DNA of 45,746 nt, taken from Treponema sp. Its GTDB lineage: Bacteria > Spirochaetota > Spirochaetia > Treponematales > Breznakiellaceae. The DNA lies in assembly GCA_031265435.1 (NCBI GenBank), contig JAISCR010000027.1:1-45746 (forward strand), written 5' to 3'. The notes below the pieces were generated by a model, which saw only the letters and a list, made by a program, of their open reading frames with translations, ran no database searches and was not told where the DNA came from. Positions within the stretch are counted from its first letter, which is position 1; each line of letters opens with the position of its first letter. Shown here one piece after another: positions 1-7,943 of this stretch. The position numbers and the translations under genes were made by a program.

Positions 1-690
1 GGTGATTTCCGCTATGGCGGTACTCTTGTAAGCATTGGTGACGTGTTCCTTGACAGACGAATCCGGGAAGACGCCCTTAATTATCTTGGCAATACCCACG
101 GCAGCGTTGAATGTGTAAACGGTAATTGGTATGTGTTTTATCACCGTCAGACAAATTTGAATCAGTTCTCACGGCAGGCTTGCGCCGAACCCATCAGGCT
201 GATGCCGGATGGTTCTATACCCCAGGCGGAATTGACAAGCTGCGGGCTGAACGGCGGCCCTCTTGCAGGACGTGGAATTTATGAAGCCCGAATTGCCTGT
301 AACCTACGTTCAGAAAACGGCGTTTTTGCCTATGCCATGGTAAAGCCTGAAAATAGCGGCCACCCGTATTTTACCCAGGACGGAACCGATCGTGAAGATA
401 ATCCAGGTCAGTATATCGCAAACATGAGGGACGGCAGCATGGCGGGGTTTAAGTATTTCAACATGGACGGCGCGGAAGAAATAAGCGTAACCATCCGTGG
501 CGTCGCAGATGGTTTTCTTGTCCTTTCCGCAGAAACAGATGCTTCTCCGGCAGCGCGGATACCAATAACGTCTTGCGGCAAATGGTATGAACTATCCGTG
601 TCCCTGCCGCCTCTTTACGGAAAGCACGCGTTGTATTTTACCTATCAGGGCAGCGGCAGTCTGGATTTTAAGTCATTCAGATTAATATGA
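1..690 (+). CDS. GH43-type glycoside hydrolase, C-terminal part (partial at window start)
   Basis: Open from base 1 with no start codon in the window; 229 residues remain. The first ~50 residues (GDFRYGGTLVSIGD, then NYLGNTHGS and NWYVFYHRQ) match the last blades of family 43 five-bladed propeller glycosidases (xylosidase/arabinofuranosidase type). The final ~130 residues look like the CBM6-like beta-sandwich that often ends these enzymes (ALYFTYQGSG, LDFKSF near the stop). The likely role is release of pentose or similar sugars from plant polysaccharide; the exact substrate cannot be read because the catalytic part is missing. Its stop codon overlaps an ATG (ATGA at 687-690), so it was probably translationally coupled to a following gene that is now degenerate. 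Family assignment is fairly sure, specificity unknown. Confidence 0.75.
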   Translation, partial: GDFRYGGTLVSIGDVFLDRRIREDALNYLGNTHGSVECVNGNWYVFYHRQTNLNQFSRQACAEPIRLMPDGSIPQAELTSCGLNGGPLAGRGIYEARIACNLRSENGVFAYAMVKPENSGHPYFTQDGTDREDNPGQYIANMRDGSMAGFKYFNMDGAEEISVTIRGVADGFLVLSAETDASPAARIPITSCGKWYELSVSLPPLYGKHALYFTYQGSGSLDFKSFRLI

Positions 691-840
691 GAGGACAGGC
701 AACGAACGAAAAAAAATAACACGTTTTAATTGGCGTAAAAGAAAGCGGGAAGGCCGGTTTGCTCCAGCTAATCATAACCGCCATTGGCGGTTTGATTGCC
801 ATCCTCGTGATTCTGGCGGATAATAAAATCGGCAATCTGT
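691..840 (+). other. Degenerate junction between the GH43 gene and the permease remnant
   Basis: No intact gene fits here. An ATG overlapping the GH43 stop opens MRGQATNEKK and then hits TAA at 717. The same frame continues after that stop with a hydrophobic stretch (about 759-815) ending near residues KIGNL, and the permease reading frame begins in a different frame at about 841. A perfect 7-bp inverted repeat with a 3-nt loop lies at 776-792 (AACCGCC ATT GGCGGTT). I read this as the scar of a decayed gene or deletion, possibly the lost 5' part of the permease gene. No insertion-sequence ends are visible. Confidence 0.4.
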
Positions 841-1248
841 ATGCTCATCCCGGCGCTGATGAATTCATTCGGCATCTTTCTGGTCCGCCAGGTGATGAGC
901 CAGGTGCCCCGGGAACTGTACGAAAGCGCCCTGATTGACGGCTGTGGAGAACTGTACCTCTTTTCCCGCATTGCCGTACCCTTGAGCGTTTCGGGCCTGG
1001 GTATCCTGGGGGTGCTCAACTTCATGGGCTGCTGGAACGACTTTATGACCCCCCTCATCTACCTGAATCAGGAAGCCATGTATACCCTCCCCATCGGTCT
1101 TATGCGGCTTCAGAATTTCTACAAGGTTACCTACGGTGCTCCGCTGGCGGGAGCTTTTCTCTCCTGTGTGCCGGTCATTATAATACTTACCGTGGTGGGA
1201 CAGAAATACTTTATCAGGGGCCTCATGGCAGGGGCCGTCAAAGGATAG
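841..1248 (+). pseudogene. 5'-truncated MalG-type sugar ABC permease remnant
   Basis: Encodes 135 residues matching only the C-terminal half of CUT1 MalG-like permeases (normally about 270-300 aa). It opens at the conserved LIPALMNSFGIFLVRQ segment, continues through the EAA loop that docks on the ATPase (YESALIDG, then FSRIAVPLS), and ends with the last transmembrane segments and the usual C-terminal YFIRGLMAGAVKG. The N-terminal transmembrane helices are absent and upstream frames contain stops, so a working permease is unlikely. It is followed after 4 nt by a UroD-family gene, the same transporter-UroD adjacency seen in the intact operons of this window. A frameshift near 840 could explain part of the loss, because KIGNL just upstream resembles the segment that should precede this one. 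Confidence 0.7.
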
Positions 1249-1252
1249 TACT

Positions 1253-2302
1253 ATGACATTGCCGGACAGGCCCTTGGGCCGGGAAGAACTCAAAAAGGTG
1301 ATCGAAGGAAGGGGCGCGGCCCGGCGTATCCCCATGGCGGTTCACGAATGGATCAATCCGGAGATCTTTGGCAGCAGGGCCCCCCAATACCGGGAAGTGC
1401 TGGCTCAGTATCCTTCGGATATAGTAAAAATCTACCTGAATATTCCCCAGGTCTTTGACGCTCCCGGGGATGATCCTTCATACAGGTGGCTTAACTTTGA
1501 TAATCCCTTCCCCAGGGGTACAGCCCTGGACGCCGTAAGCGCCCTGGACGACTGGGCAAAACTTGACGGTGTTCTTGCGGATTTTCCCAACCCCAACTAT
1601 CCGGGGCTTATCACTAAAAATCCGCCCTCCGGTGACGGCGTTTACCGTGTGGGCCTCTGGTGGTATTGGCTCTTTGAGCGGCTCTGGTCCCTCAGGGGGA
1701 TGGAAAACGCGCTCTGCGATTTCTACGAAAACGGGGAAGAAGTCCACCGCCTCTTCCGGGCTTTGACCGATTTTTACAAGGCCATCGTTGCCAGAGGCCG
1801 CAGGGAACTGGGGCTTGACGCCATCTGGACCAGTGACGATATAGGCATGCAGACCGGCCCCTTCTTTTCCGTGGACATATTCCGGGAATTCTTTAAGCCC
1901 TATTACAGGGAACTCATCGCCCACTGCCACAGTCTGGGCATGCATTTCTGGCTCCACACCTGCGGGAATATCAAAACCTTTATTCCGGATTTAATAGAGA
2001 TTGGCCTGGACGTACTCCATCCCATTCAAAAATATACCATGGATGAAAAAGAAATTGCCGCGGATTTTGGCAAAGATATCTGTATTTGGGCCGGCATGGA
2101 TGTGCAGCGTACCATCCCTTACGGCAGTCCCGAAGATGTCCGCCGGGAAGTCCGCTTCATGTTCGATACCTATTACCGGAAATCCGGCCGCCTCATTCTG
2201 GCGGCGGGTAACAACATGACGGCAGACACCCCGCTGGAAAGCCTCCGCGCCCTTCTGGACGAAGCCCTGCGCTACGGAACCCGGCTCTGTTCGGATGCGT
2301 AA
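1253..2302 (+). CDS. UroD-family (MtaA/CmuA-like) putative methyltransferase
   Basis: 349 aa, ATG start 4 nt after the permease remnant, with AAAGGA about 8 nt upstream. Fold family: uroporphyrinogen decarboxylase TIM barrel. The porphyrin-binding N-terminal signature of HemE (P..MRQAGR) is absent; that position reads IPMAVHEWIN. The C-terminal half has HTCGN (His235-X-Cys237), the first two ligands of the His-X-Cys-Xn-Cys zinc motif of MtaA/MtbA-type methyltransferases, followed by the family segment DVLHPIQ. The expected third Cys about 77 residues later is not there (LAAGNNMT instead), so metal binding may differ. I infer transfer of a methyl group from, or a related activation of, a small substrate in the cytoplasm. 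Heme synthesis is unlikely; the substrate is unknown. Confidence 0.75.
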   Translation: MTLPDRPLGREELKKVIEGRGAARRIPMAVHEWINPEIFGSRAPQYREVLAQYPSDIVKIYLNIPQVFDAPGDDPSYRWLNFDNPFPRGTALDAVSALDDWAKLDGVLADFPNPNYPGLITKNPPSGDGVYRVGLWWYWLFERLWSLRGMENALCDFYENGEEVHRLFRALTDFYKAIVARGRRELGLDAIWTSDDIGMQTGPFFSVDIFREFFKPYYRELIAHCHSLGMHFWLHTCGNIKTFIPDLIEIGLDVLHPIQKYTMDEKEIAADFGKDICIWAGMDVQRTIPYGSPEDVRREVRFMFDTYYRKSGRLILAAGNNMTADTPLESLRALLDEALRYGTRLCSDA

Positions 2303-2381
2303 CCGCGTCCTTCCCTCCCCCTTCATTGCGCCCGATCCGGTGTTCCGAACGGAAAAACCCGAAGCCGATTGACAGGGTGTT
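2303..2381. other. Short convergent intergenic stretch, no clear terminator
   Basis: 79 bp between two convergent UroD-family genes. It contains only a weak TTCC-GAAC-GGAA hairpin near 2341-2352 and no U-rich tract, so no intrinsic terminator can be claimed for either direction. Confidence 0.3.
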
Positions 2382-3548
2382 CTATTTTCGATCCAGTTCG
2401 GCTATTTCTTTCTTTATGCGGTCCAGATCCAGGGGATATTTGCCGTATTCCCGTATCAGTTCCACCATGTACGCGTAGGAATCCGGGGAAACGCCGCTGG
2501 TAACCGAATGATCACTCTGGCAGATCCAGCCGCCGCCCAGGGCGCTTTGCAGCTTGTAAAGGGCCTGCCGTTTGATACGGTTTCTGTCGCCGCTTTCGAG
2601 TTCCCGCACATCGTAGTTCCCCACAAAACAGAGTCTCCCGCCGTAATCCTTCTTCAACTCCACCACATCAAGATGGGCCTTACATTCCACAGGGTTATAA
2701 CCTTCAAGACCAATGTCAATAAAATCGTTGTAAATGAGGCTCGCGTTGCCGCAGCCGTGGTATATGACCATAAGCCCCGCCTTGTGGCAGGCGCCGATTA
2801 TCCGCTCGGTAATGGGTTTAAAATATTCCCGCCAGATTGCGGGGCTGAAGAGCATGCCGTTAACATAGGCCACATCACCCCAGACATACATTCCCGAAAG
2901 CCTTCCTCTGCTTTCTTCAATCTGGTATTCCGTGAGCCCTACCAGGAAATCGCCGAGCCGCTTCACAAACGCGCCGAACATCTCAGGTTCGGTCATCATC
3001 CAGATGAGGGAATTCTCCGTCCCGATGCAGCGCCAGAGATATTCGTAGCCTTCACAGATGGAGCCGAAAACGGGGAAATCTTTACAGTACGCGTCAACCC
3101 GTTCGGTCCATGAGGGGATGTTTCTTCCTATGGCGTCCCCTACGCCGTTTATTTGATCGTCTCCGGTACGATAGAGCCGGCGTTTGTCCCTGGCGCTCTC
3201 GATAACGAATTCTTCCATTTCTTCCGGTTCGCTTACAGAAAATGTGTCGTAGTGGGGCATGGGCGCGGAGCCGGATCTTCTGATTGTAGCGCCAAAGCCG
3301 GTACGCAATTTGATATTCACCCCGTTGTCTTCGAGAATTTCAAAATCCCGGATTACCGGATCCATGTTTGGATTAACAACAATATAATCAAGATCGAACT
3401 TTCGGTATATGTCCAGATCATCTCCCCATTTTTCTTTTGCTTTTAACATAAAGCCGGTCCAGAAAAAATCGGAAACCGGTACCCGGTCACCTTCTTTATT
3501 GGCAAGCGCGGCGCGCATTCTTGCTTCTTTTTGTTCTTTTATATTCAT
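2382..3548 (-). CDS. UroD-family putative cobamide/zinc-dependent methyltransferase
   Basis: 388 aa, ATG start preceded by GGAGGAG. Last gene of the CUT2 transporter operon. It is the only UroD-family member here with a full His-X-Cys...Cys set: H264, C266 (YHGCGN) and C343 (GGWICQSDHS), spaced 77 residues between the cysteines as expected for the zinc site of MtaA/MtbA-like thiol methyltransferases. The substrate-binding N-terminus lacks the HemE arginine signature (VPVSDFFWTG at that position). The family moves methyl groups between corrinoid proteins and thiols or demethylates methoxy/methyl compounds; which applies here cannot be told. Context (sugar importer, mutarotase, two other UroD relatives) suggests action on an imported methylated carbohydrate-like compound. 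No corrinoid-binding protein is encoded nearby. Confidence 0.8.
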   Translation of the reverse strand: MNIKEQKEARMRAALANKEGDRVPVSDFFWTGFMLKAKEKWGDDLDIYRKFDLDYIVVNPNMDPVIRDFEILEDNGVNIKLRTGFGATIRRSGSAPMPHYDTFSVSEPEEMEEFVIESARDKRRLYRTGDDQINGVGDAIGRNIPSWTERVDAYCKDFPVFGSICEGYEYLWRCIGTENSLIWMMTEPEMFGAFVKRLGDFLVGLTEYQIEESRGRLSGMYVWGDVAYVNGMLFSPAIWREYFKPITERIIGACHKAGLMVIYHGCGNASLIYNDFIDIGLEGYNPVECKAHLDVVELKKDYGGRLCFVGNYDVRELESGDRNRIKRQALYKLQSALGGGWICQSDHSVTSGVSPDSYAYMVELIREYGKYPLDLDRIKKEIAELDRK

Positions 3549-3590
3549 TATTTTCTCCTCCGGTCCGGTTTTTTCTGGGTTAAAATTTCT

Positions 3591-3914
3591 TTAATCGCAG
3601 TGAAACACTTCTTCCGCGTCGGCCCACCACTCCCCTTCCCCACAGGAATCAAGGGGTTTCTGGCAGGGCTTACAGACATCCCACCACTTCTGCGTCGCGG
3701 GATCGGCGGCCATTTTTGCCATATCGGCCTCATAATTACTGCCTGAGTATTCGAAGTAACTGAAGAGGAGGCCGTCCCGGTAGTAAATAGAATAATTGCG
3801 GATATTGCATGCCCCAATCATGTTTAAAACATCCGGCCACACCGCGGCGTGGAGTTTCTTGTACTCATCAAGTTTTTCCGGACGGACGCCTATTACCGAA
3901 CCATAACGTTTCAT
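3591..3914 (-). CDS. L-rhamnose mutarotase-like protein (RhaM family)
   Basis: 107 aa, the usual RhaM length (about 104-110). It shows the family start (RYGSVIGVRPEKLDEYKKLH, then AVWPDVL), the central IRNYSIYYRDG and LFSYFEY strands, and the C-terminal WWDVCKPCQKPL and EEVFHCD. This small dimeric ferredoxin-like alpha/beta protein interconverts alpha and beta anomers of L-rhamnose or a related sugar in the cytoplasm. SD AGGAG lies about 8 nt before the ATG. It sits between UroD-family genes in the CUT2 operon and is the best hint that the transported compound contains a reducing sugar, possibly a deoxy or methylated hexose. No rhamnose isomerase, kinase or aldolase is nearby, so the exact sugar is uncertain. 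Confidence 0.85.
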   Translation of the reverse strand: MKRYGSVIGVRPEKLDEYKKLHAAVWPDVLNMIGACNIRNYSIYYRDGLLFSYFEYSGSNYEADMAKMAADPATQKWWDVCKPCQKPLDSCGEGEWWADAEEVFHCD

Positions 3915-3935
3915 ATTTTTCTCCTGTTAAAATAT

Positions 3936-5216
3936 TTACTCGCACACGATTTTCATCGCAATATTCGCTATTTTTGTAAGTCTCGACGGATCGTAGTGTA
4001 CGGTGCTTATGTCCTTGAAGATAATTTCCAGGGGACAGCCGTACTGCCGGGCCAGATCTTTTGTCTGCGCCAGATCCTTTCCAACGGCCTCTTCGTCAAA
4101 ATTATCCCATGCGAGGAAGGCCGGGTTGGGCTTGCTGGAAAGGACATAGTCGCGGCCTAACTGCTCGGCCATGCTCTGACGATTGGCCCAGGGGCTGACC
4201 GAAACCTTGCGGAGGTTCGGGATGCGGCGAACCGCGTCCATCTTGTGTTCCAGGGGATCGCAGCAGCCGTAGTAGACCAGGCCGAAGCGGCTGAAGATGG
4301 GCATGAGGTAGTCGATTTCATATTCCTCATACATGGCCGGCGAAACCGAAACGAGGGGTTGGGCCATGGCATACATCCAGAGATCTCTGGTACGGGGCCG
4401 TTTGGGGTCAAAGCCGGGCGCGGGAAGTTTATCCGTCCAGGCGCCTGTGGTATGAATCGTGGCCTGGGGGTAACGGTAGAGAAGACCCTGTTCCTCAAGC
4501 TGATCCAGCATGGACATATAGGCCGCCGCAAGCCTCCCGATGAGCGCATGCATTAAATCGGAATTATCGACCAGGCCCATAAGGAGATCCGTCATGCTCA
4601 TCCACATGCCGATAGGATCCCAGCAGGAGAGATAGGGGTCGTAGCCCCAGCCTTCTTCGCGCAGGGGCATGATGCCATCGAAGAGCCAGTGGGCTTTTTC
4701 CATGCGCCGTTGGGTTTCCGCCTCATCATGGCCGACCACGGGCATCCTTATTTTTTGCATGACATCATCAATGGAACTGAACTGATTTTCATAATCGTGG
4801 CTCACGACATCGTTGGCCGCGTCGGTGGCCAGGGTGTGCTCCCGGATTTTCATGCCGAACATGGAGCCGGGGAGGTTATTTACCGCCGTAGGTGCGTCGA
4901 TCAGGGCCAGGGGAACGCGAATATAATCTTCCACAACCATGTCTACAGGGAACTTTTCCCACTGGTAGAGGACTTTACGGAACCGGTCTTCATAGAAGCG
5001 GCAGAGTTCGTCGGAACATCTCAGGCTGAGCGCCTCATCGGCATTGAGTTCGTTCCAGCAGACCTGGTCGATCGTGACCATGGGCCTTTCGGGTGAAAGG
5101 CCGTTGAGCGCTCTCCAGAGCCGCTTTTTTTCTTCCTGTACCGGCAGGACCGCGATTTCGGCAACTTTCCCGGCAAGCTCCCGGAGGATGTCTCTGTCTT
5201 GGTTAAGCGATTGCAT
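3936..5216 (-). CDS. Large UroD-family protein, YGCC variant (copy 2 of pair)
   Basis: 426 aa, about 70-80 residues longer than classic UroD/MtaA proteins. It belongs to the same subfamily as the gene just upstream in the operon. Shared landmarks are FPVDMVVEDYI, the segment NDVVSH, AMAQPLVSVSPAM, then YYGCCDP (residues 315-319 plus DP), SVSPWAN, SKPNP and a closing FKDISTV. The usual metal-binding His-X-Cys is replaced by Tyr-Gly-Cys-Cys, so metal binding, if any, would use the two adjacent cysteines or other residues. ATG start, with GGAG about 12 nt upstream. It is likely a cytoplasmic TIM-barrel enzyme acting on the product of the importer; the reaction is unknown. It is certainly not HemE by signature. 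Confidence 0.7.
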   Translation of the reverse strand: MQSLNQDRDILRELAGKVAEIAVLPVQEEKKRLWRALNGLSPERPMVTIDQVCWNELNADEALSLRCSDELCRFYEDRFRKVLYQWEKFPVDMVVEDYIRVPLALIDAPTAVNNLPGSMFGMKIREHTLATDAANDVVSHDYENQFSSIDDVMQKIRMPVVGHDEAETQRRMEKAHWLFDGIMPLREEGWGYDPYLSCWDPIGMWMSMTDLLMGLVDNSDLMHALIGRLAAAYMSMLDQLEEQGLLYRYPQATIHTTGAWTDKLPAPGFDPKRPRTRDLWMYAMAQPLVSVSPAMYEEYEIDYLMPIFSRFGLVYYGCCDPLEHKMDAVRRIPNLRKVSVSPWANRQSMAEQLGRDYVLSSKPNPAFLAWDNFDEEAVGKDLAQTKDLARQYGCPLEIIFKDISTVHYDPSRLTKIANIAMKIVCE

Positions 5217-5242
5217 ATATCTCTAATACTCCAATTCCTAAT

Positions 5243-6565
5243 TCAGCCGTAATATGTATCCAGCACATTCGTAACTATTCGCGCCCAGGAAAAAATATTT
5301 TCCGGGTTTTTACCTACGGTACTGACATCCTTGAGGACAAACTCATACGGACATTTGTTTGCCATGCAGACATCCACGGTTTCGCTTATTTCGCGGCGCA
5401 GTACATCCTCGTCGATCCCCATTGCAACGGCCGCGGGATTCGGCTTTCGGGCTATAACGAAATGCCCGCCGGATTCTTCGGCCATCCGCCGGACGTCCGC
5501 CCAGGGGCTGCAGCCGATTTTTCGCATATTGGGAAATGTTTTGAGAATATCCATGCAATTATCCATAGGCTCGCAACAGCCGTAATACACAAGGCCGAAT
5601 TTCGACATGAAGGGCCGGATATAGTCAAACTCGAATTCTTTCCGCATCGCGGGGGACACCATGGAAAGGCACTGGGCCATCCCCCGATACCACAGATCCT
5701 TGTATCTGACAGTACCGGTGTAATCTTCGGCGGGAAGTTCACTTGTATAAGTCGGGGTGCAGTGCAGAGTTTCAATGTTCCAGTCAAGCAAACCCTGCGC
5801 AAGCATTTGGTCAAAAGCCACAATGCCGAGTTCGGTAAATTTCGCCATGGTTTTGTGAATAAACTCAGGCCGTTCAACAATATCTTCAAGGCAGGGGGTA
5901 ACACCGCGGTACATCGAAAGAGAGTCCCATGTTGAAAGCCTTACAAAGTGTCCGCGGAGCTTGACATTGAGTATACCGTCAAAGAGTTCGCAAAGAGCCG
6001 CCGCATTTTCCGCGTCGATTTCAGGATATGCCTTGATGACAGGAGTTTTGAGCGCCTCCAGTTTATCTTCGGTATCAAGCTGATCCTTATAGCCGTGGGA
6101 GACAACGTCATTATCTTTGTCCATTACAAGAATGTCTTCATCTATGCCGATTCCTATACCGGTATTCGTATAGGCCTTCATCAGGTAGAGGGCGTCCTCC
6201 ACAACCATATCAACCTGAAAATGCTTCCAGCGGAAAAGACTGCGCCTGAAAAAATCTTCCGGGATGCGCCCTTCTTCGGATTCGCAGTGCAGGGTAAGTT
6301 CTCCATTCCAGTTCATTTCGTTCCAGGGAAGCTCGTCTATCAACACCGGCGGGCGGACAGGCTTTAGGGAGTGCATATCTTTGCCTCGCCGGATACGCTC
6401 GGCGTTTACAGGATTGGCCGCGATTTCCCCGTATTGCTTTGCAAGTTCGCGGAGAAGCCGCTTATCACCGGCGGGCAGATTCCACTCCGGTTTCAAGACC
6501 TCTTCCGGCCCGGAAAACCCAATCGCCCCGCCGCTTAATCCGCCTACACTAAACAGTTTCCCCAT
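5243..6565 (-). CDS. Large UroD-family protein, YGCC variant (copy 1 of pair)
   Basis: 440 aa. It is homologous along its length to the next gene of the operon, with 26 nt between them. Shared landmarks: FQVDMVVEDALY, NDVVSHGY, CLSMVSPAM, YYGCCEP (Tyr-Tyr-Gly-Cys-Cys at 327-331), CSPWADVRRMAE, ARKPNPAAVA and LKDVSTV. An N-terminal extension of about 30 residues (MGKLFSVGGLSGG) is not shared. ATG start with GGAGA 7-11 nt upstream, just after a strong hairpin that follows the binding-protein gene. The two YGCC proteins may form a heteromer or act on successive groups of one substrate. No membrane segment or signal peptide is seen. Function is inferred only from family and context. Confidence 0.7.
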   Translation of the reverse strand: MGKLFSVGGLSGGAIGFSGPEEVLKPEWNLPAGDKRLLRELAKQYGEIAANPVNAERIRRGKDMHSLKPVRPPVLIDELPWNEMNWNGELTLHCESEEGRIPEDFFRRSLFRWKHFQVDMVVEDALYLMKAYTNTGIGIGIDEDILVMDKDNDVVSHGYKDQLDTEDKLEALKTPVIKAYPEIDAENAAALCELFDGILNVKLRGHFVRLSTWDSLSMYRGVTPCLEDIVERPEFIHKTMAKFTELGIVAFDQMLAQGLLDWNIETLHCTPTYTSELPAEDYTGTVRYKDLWYRGMAQCLSMVSPAMRKEFEFDYIRPFMSKFGLVYYGCCEPMDNCMDILKTFPNMRKIGCSPWADVRRMAEESGGHFVIARKPNPAAVAMGIDEDVLRREISETVDVCMANKCPYEFVLKDVSTVGKNPENIFSWARIVTNVLDTYYG

Positions 6566-6586
6566 ATCAGTTCTCCATAAAGCGAA

Positions 6587-6615
6587 CGGAGAAAACCGCG
6601 TGGCGATTTTCTCCG
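6587..6615 (-). promoter_or_regulatory. Intercistronic stem-loop after the CUT2 binding-protein gene
   Basis: Perfect 9-bp inverted repeat, CGGAGAAAA at 6587-6595 and TTTTCTCCG at 6607-6615, with an 11-nt loop. It starts about 20 nt after the binding-protein stop and precedes the first YGCC gene. No U-run follows in the direction of transcription, so a complete terminator is unlikely. An mRNA-stabilising or partial-termination element that raises binding-protein output is the likely role. Confidence 0.6.
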
Positions 6616-6634
6616 CTGCATTTCAAAAACGCAT

Positions 6635-7828
6635 TTACCACTGCGGCGGCTGGAATCCCGCAACATTTCCCGTGGTGATAATGTCCTGGGCGAGGTATCC
6701 CAGTTCAGGAAGGGACTTGCCGTTGAAGAAGTCGGCCATGGCCTTGACCACCGCCGCGCCGTCTCCTTCGGCGGTCTGATAGGTGATGCCAAGCACATCG
6801 CCGGCGGCAACAAGATCCATCCCCGCCTTTGAATTGCCCGCCGCCACGACGAGAACATCGGTACGGCCCGCTTCCTTGAGGGCGTCAACCGCGCCAATGG
6901 CCTGGGACGAATCGTCGGCCAGGAAGATGGCGTTGAGGTCTCTGCCGAAACGGGTGATCCAGTCGGCCACTACCTGCTTGGTGGCGGCAGCGTCAAAGCC
7001 GGGGCTCTGGAAATCCAGAGTCCTGATGTCGGGGGCGTAACCCCTCAGTTCCGTGCGAGGGCCCCACATACGGGCAAAGTAGGGAGAACCGCCGGGGTTG
7101 TGGGTAACGTAGACAATACCGCCCTTCTTCCCCATGGTGTCCGCCATGTGGCGGGCCAGTTTCCGCATCTGTCCCCAATCATCCGGCCCGGTCCAGGTTA
7201 CCATGTAGCGCATAGCCTCGGCGGTGGTAAGGGTGTTGGTCCCAAAGGCGGGAATACCTGTCTGGTTGATATTGCGGAACTGCTGTACCGCGGATTCCGC
7301 GTTGATGGGGATAACCCCGATGGCGTCGGGTTTGGCGTTGATCGCCTGGGCTATCATCTGGTTCTGCACGTTGACATCCCAGTTCGGCGACCAGAGATCG
7401 ATGGTCATACCCAGGGCCTCGGCAGCTTTCTTGGCCCCATTTATATAGGCGGTAGTCCAGGGATGATCCCCATGAACAATCACGATAACATGCTTGCCGA
7501 TACTGCCGTTGGCAGGTGATTTGGCCGGGTTGATCTTCGATCCGGCGTTCCACCCCGCGTATTCCTGATCGTACCAGTGCAGGGGATCATCCTCCGGCAG
7601 GGCGTTGGGGTCCGAAGGCCGCGCGGGAACCTGCTTTGCGGAAAGGGGCGGCATCAAGGGCTGTCCGTCGGTACTCCTGACACCTGAATAATTCAGGGCC
7701 AGAGACTTCTCCAGATTATCACTGGCGACTCCACCTCCGCCTCCGGCCTGTCTGCCGCCGCCGGCGAAGAGCAGGGATCCGCCGAGAGCCAGAACCACAA
7801 GAACCGTCAAACACACACGTTTCTTCAT
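6635..7828 (-). CDS. CUT2 sugar ABC transporter, periplasmic binding protein
   Basis: 397 aa from the ATG at 7828. I prefer this start because GGAGG lies 5 nt before it; a TTG 12 nt further upstream would overlap that SD. The N-terminus is a signal peptide (basic MKKRVC, hydrophobic core, SLLFAGG), followed by a glycine-rich linker. The mature part is a type I periplasmic binding protein of the ribose/galactose class: HVIVIVHGDHPW, GAKKAAEALG, IGVIPINAES, FGTNTL, NAIFLADDSSQAIGAVDALK. It captures the sugar-like substrate and delivers it to the two permeases encoded upstream. It lies fourth in the operon and is bracketed by stem-loops that probably increase its level. Substrate unknown; the mutarotase and UroD genes suggest a methylated or deoxy sugar derivative. 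Confidence 0.9.
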   Translation of the reverse strand: MKKRVCLTVLVVLALGGSLLFAGGGRQAGGGGGVASDNLEKSLALNYSGVRSTDGQPLMPPLSAKQVPARPSDPNALPEDDPLHWYDQEYAGWNAGSKINPAKSPANGSIGKHVIVIVHGDHPWTTAYINGAKKAAEALGMTIDLWSPNWDVNVQNQMIAQAINAKPDAIGVIPINAESAVQQFRNINQTGIPAFGTNTLTTAEAMRYMVTWTGPDDWGQMRKLARHMADTMGKKGGIVYVTHNPGGSPYFARMWGPRTELRGYAPDIRTLDFQSPGFDAAATKQVVADWITRFGRDLNAIFLADDSSQAIGAVDALKEAGRTDVLVVAAGNSKAGMDLVAAGDVLGITYQTAEGDGAAVVKAMADFFNGKSLPELGYLAQDIITTGNVAGFQPPQW

Positions 7829-7862
7829 ACTTTCCTCCAAAAAAGATAAATTCTATGCTAAA

Positions 7863-7918
7863 GGAGCGAGCCTCAAAAGAAGATCGCTCCAGGCATACAT
7901 TTTATGCGCCGGTGCGCA
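7863..7918 (-). promoter_or_regulatory. Two intercistronic stem-loops before the CUT2 binding-protein gene
   Basis: In the gap between the second permease and the binding-protein gene are a 7-bp stem (GGAGCGA 7863-7869 with TCGCTCC 7884-7890, 14-nt loop) and a 5-bp stem (TGCGC 7905-7909 with GCGCA 7914-7918, 4-nt loop). Neither has a terminator U-tract. They probably act as RNA processing or stability elements. No promoter is obvious, but an extra one for the binding-protein gene cannot be excluded. Confidence 0.45.
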
Positions 7919-7943
7919 AAATCCGCTTCCCGTTCCGTGACCC

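Noticed and set aside
735-815. Small hydrophobic peptide (possible type I toxin) in the junction
   Set aside because: It has no start codon after the TAA at 717 and no SD; more likely a leftover of a decayed gene.
865-1335. Long open frame antisense to the permease remnant and UroD gene
   Set aside because: Composition is a shadow of the + strand genes, with no SD and no recognisable domain.
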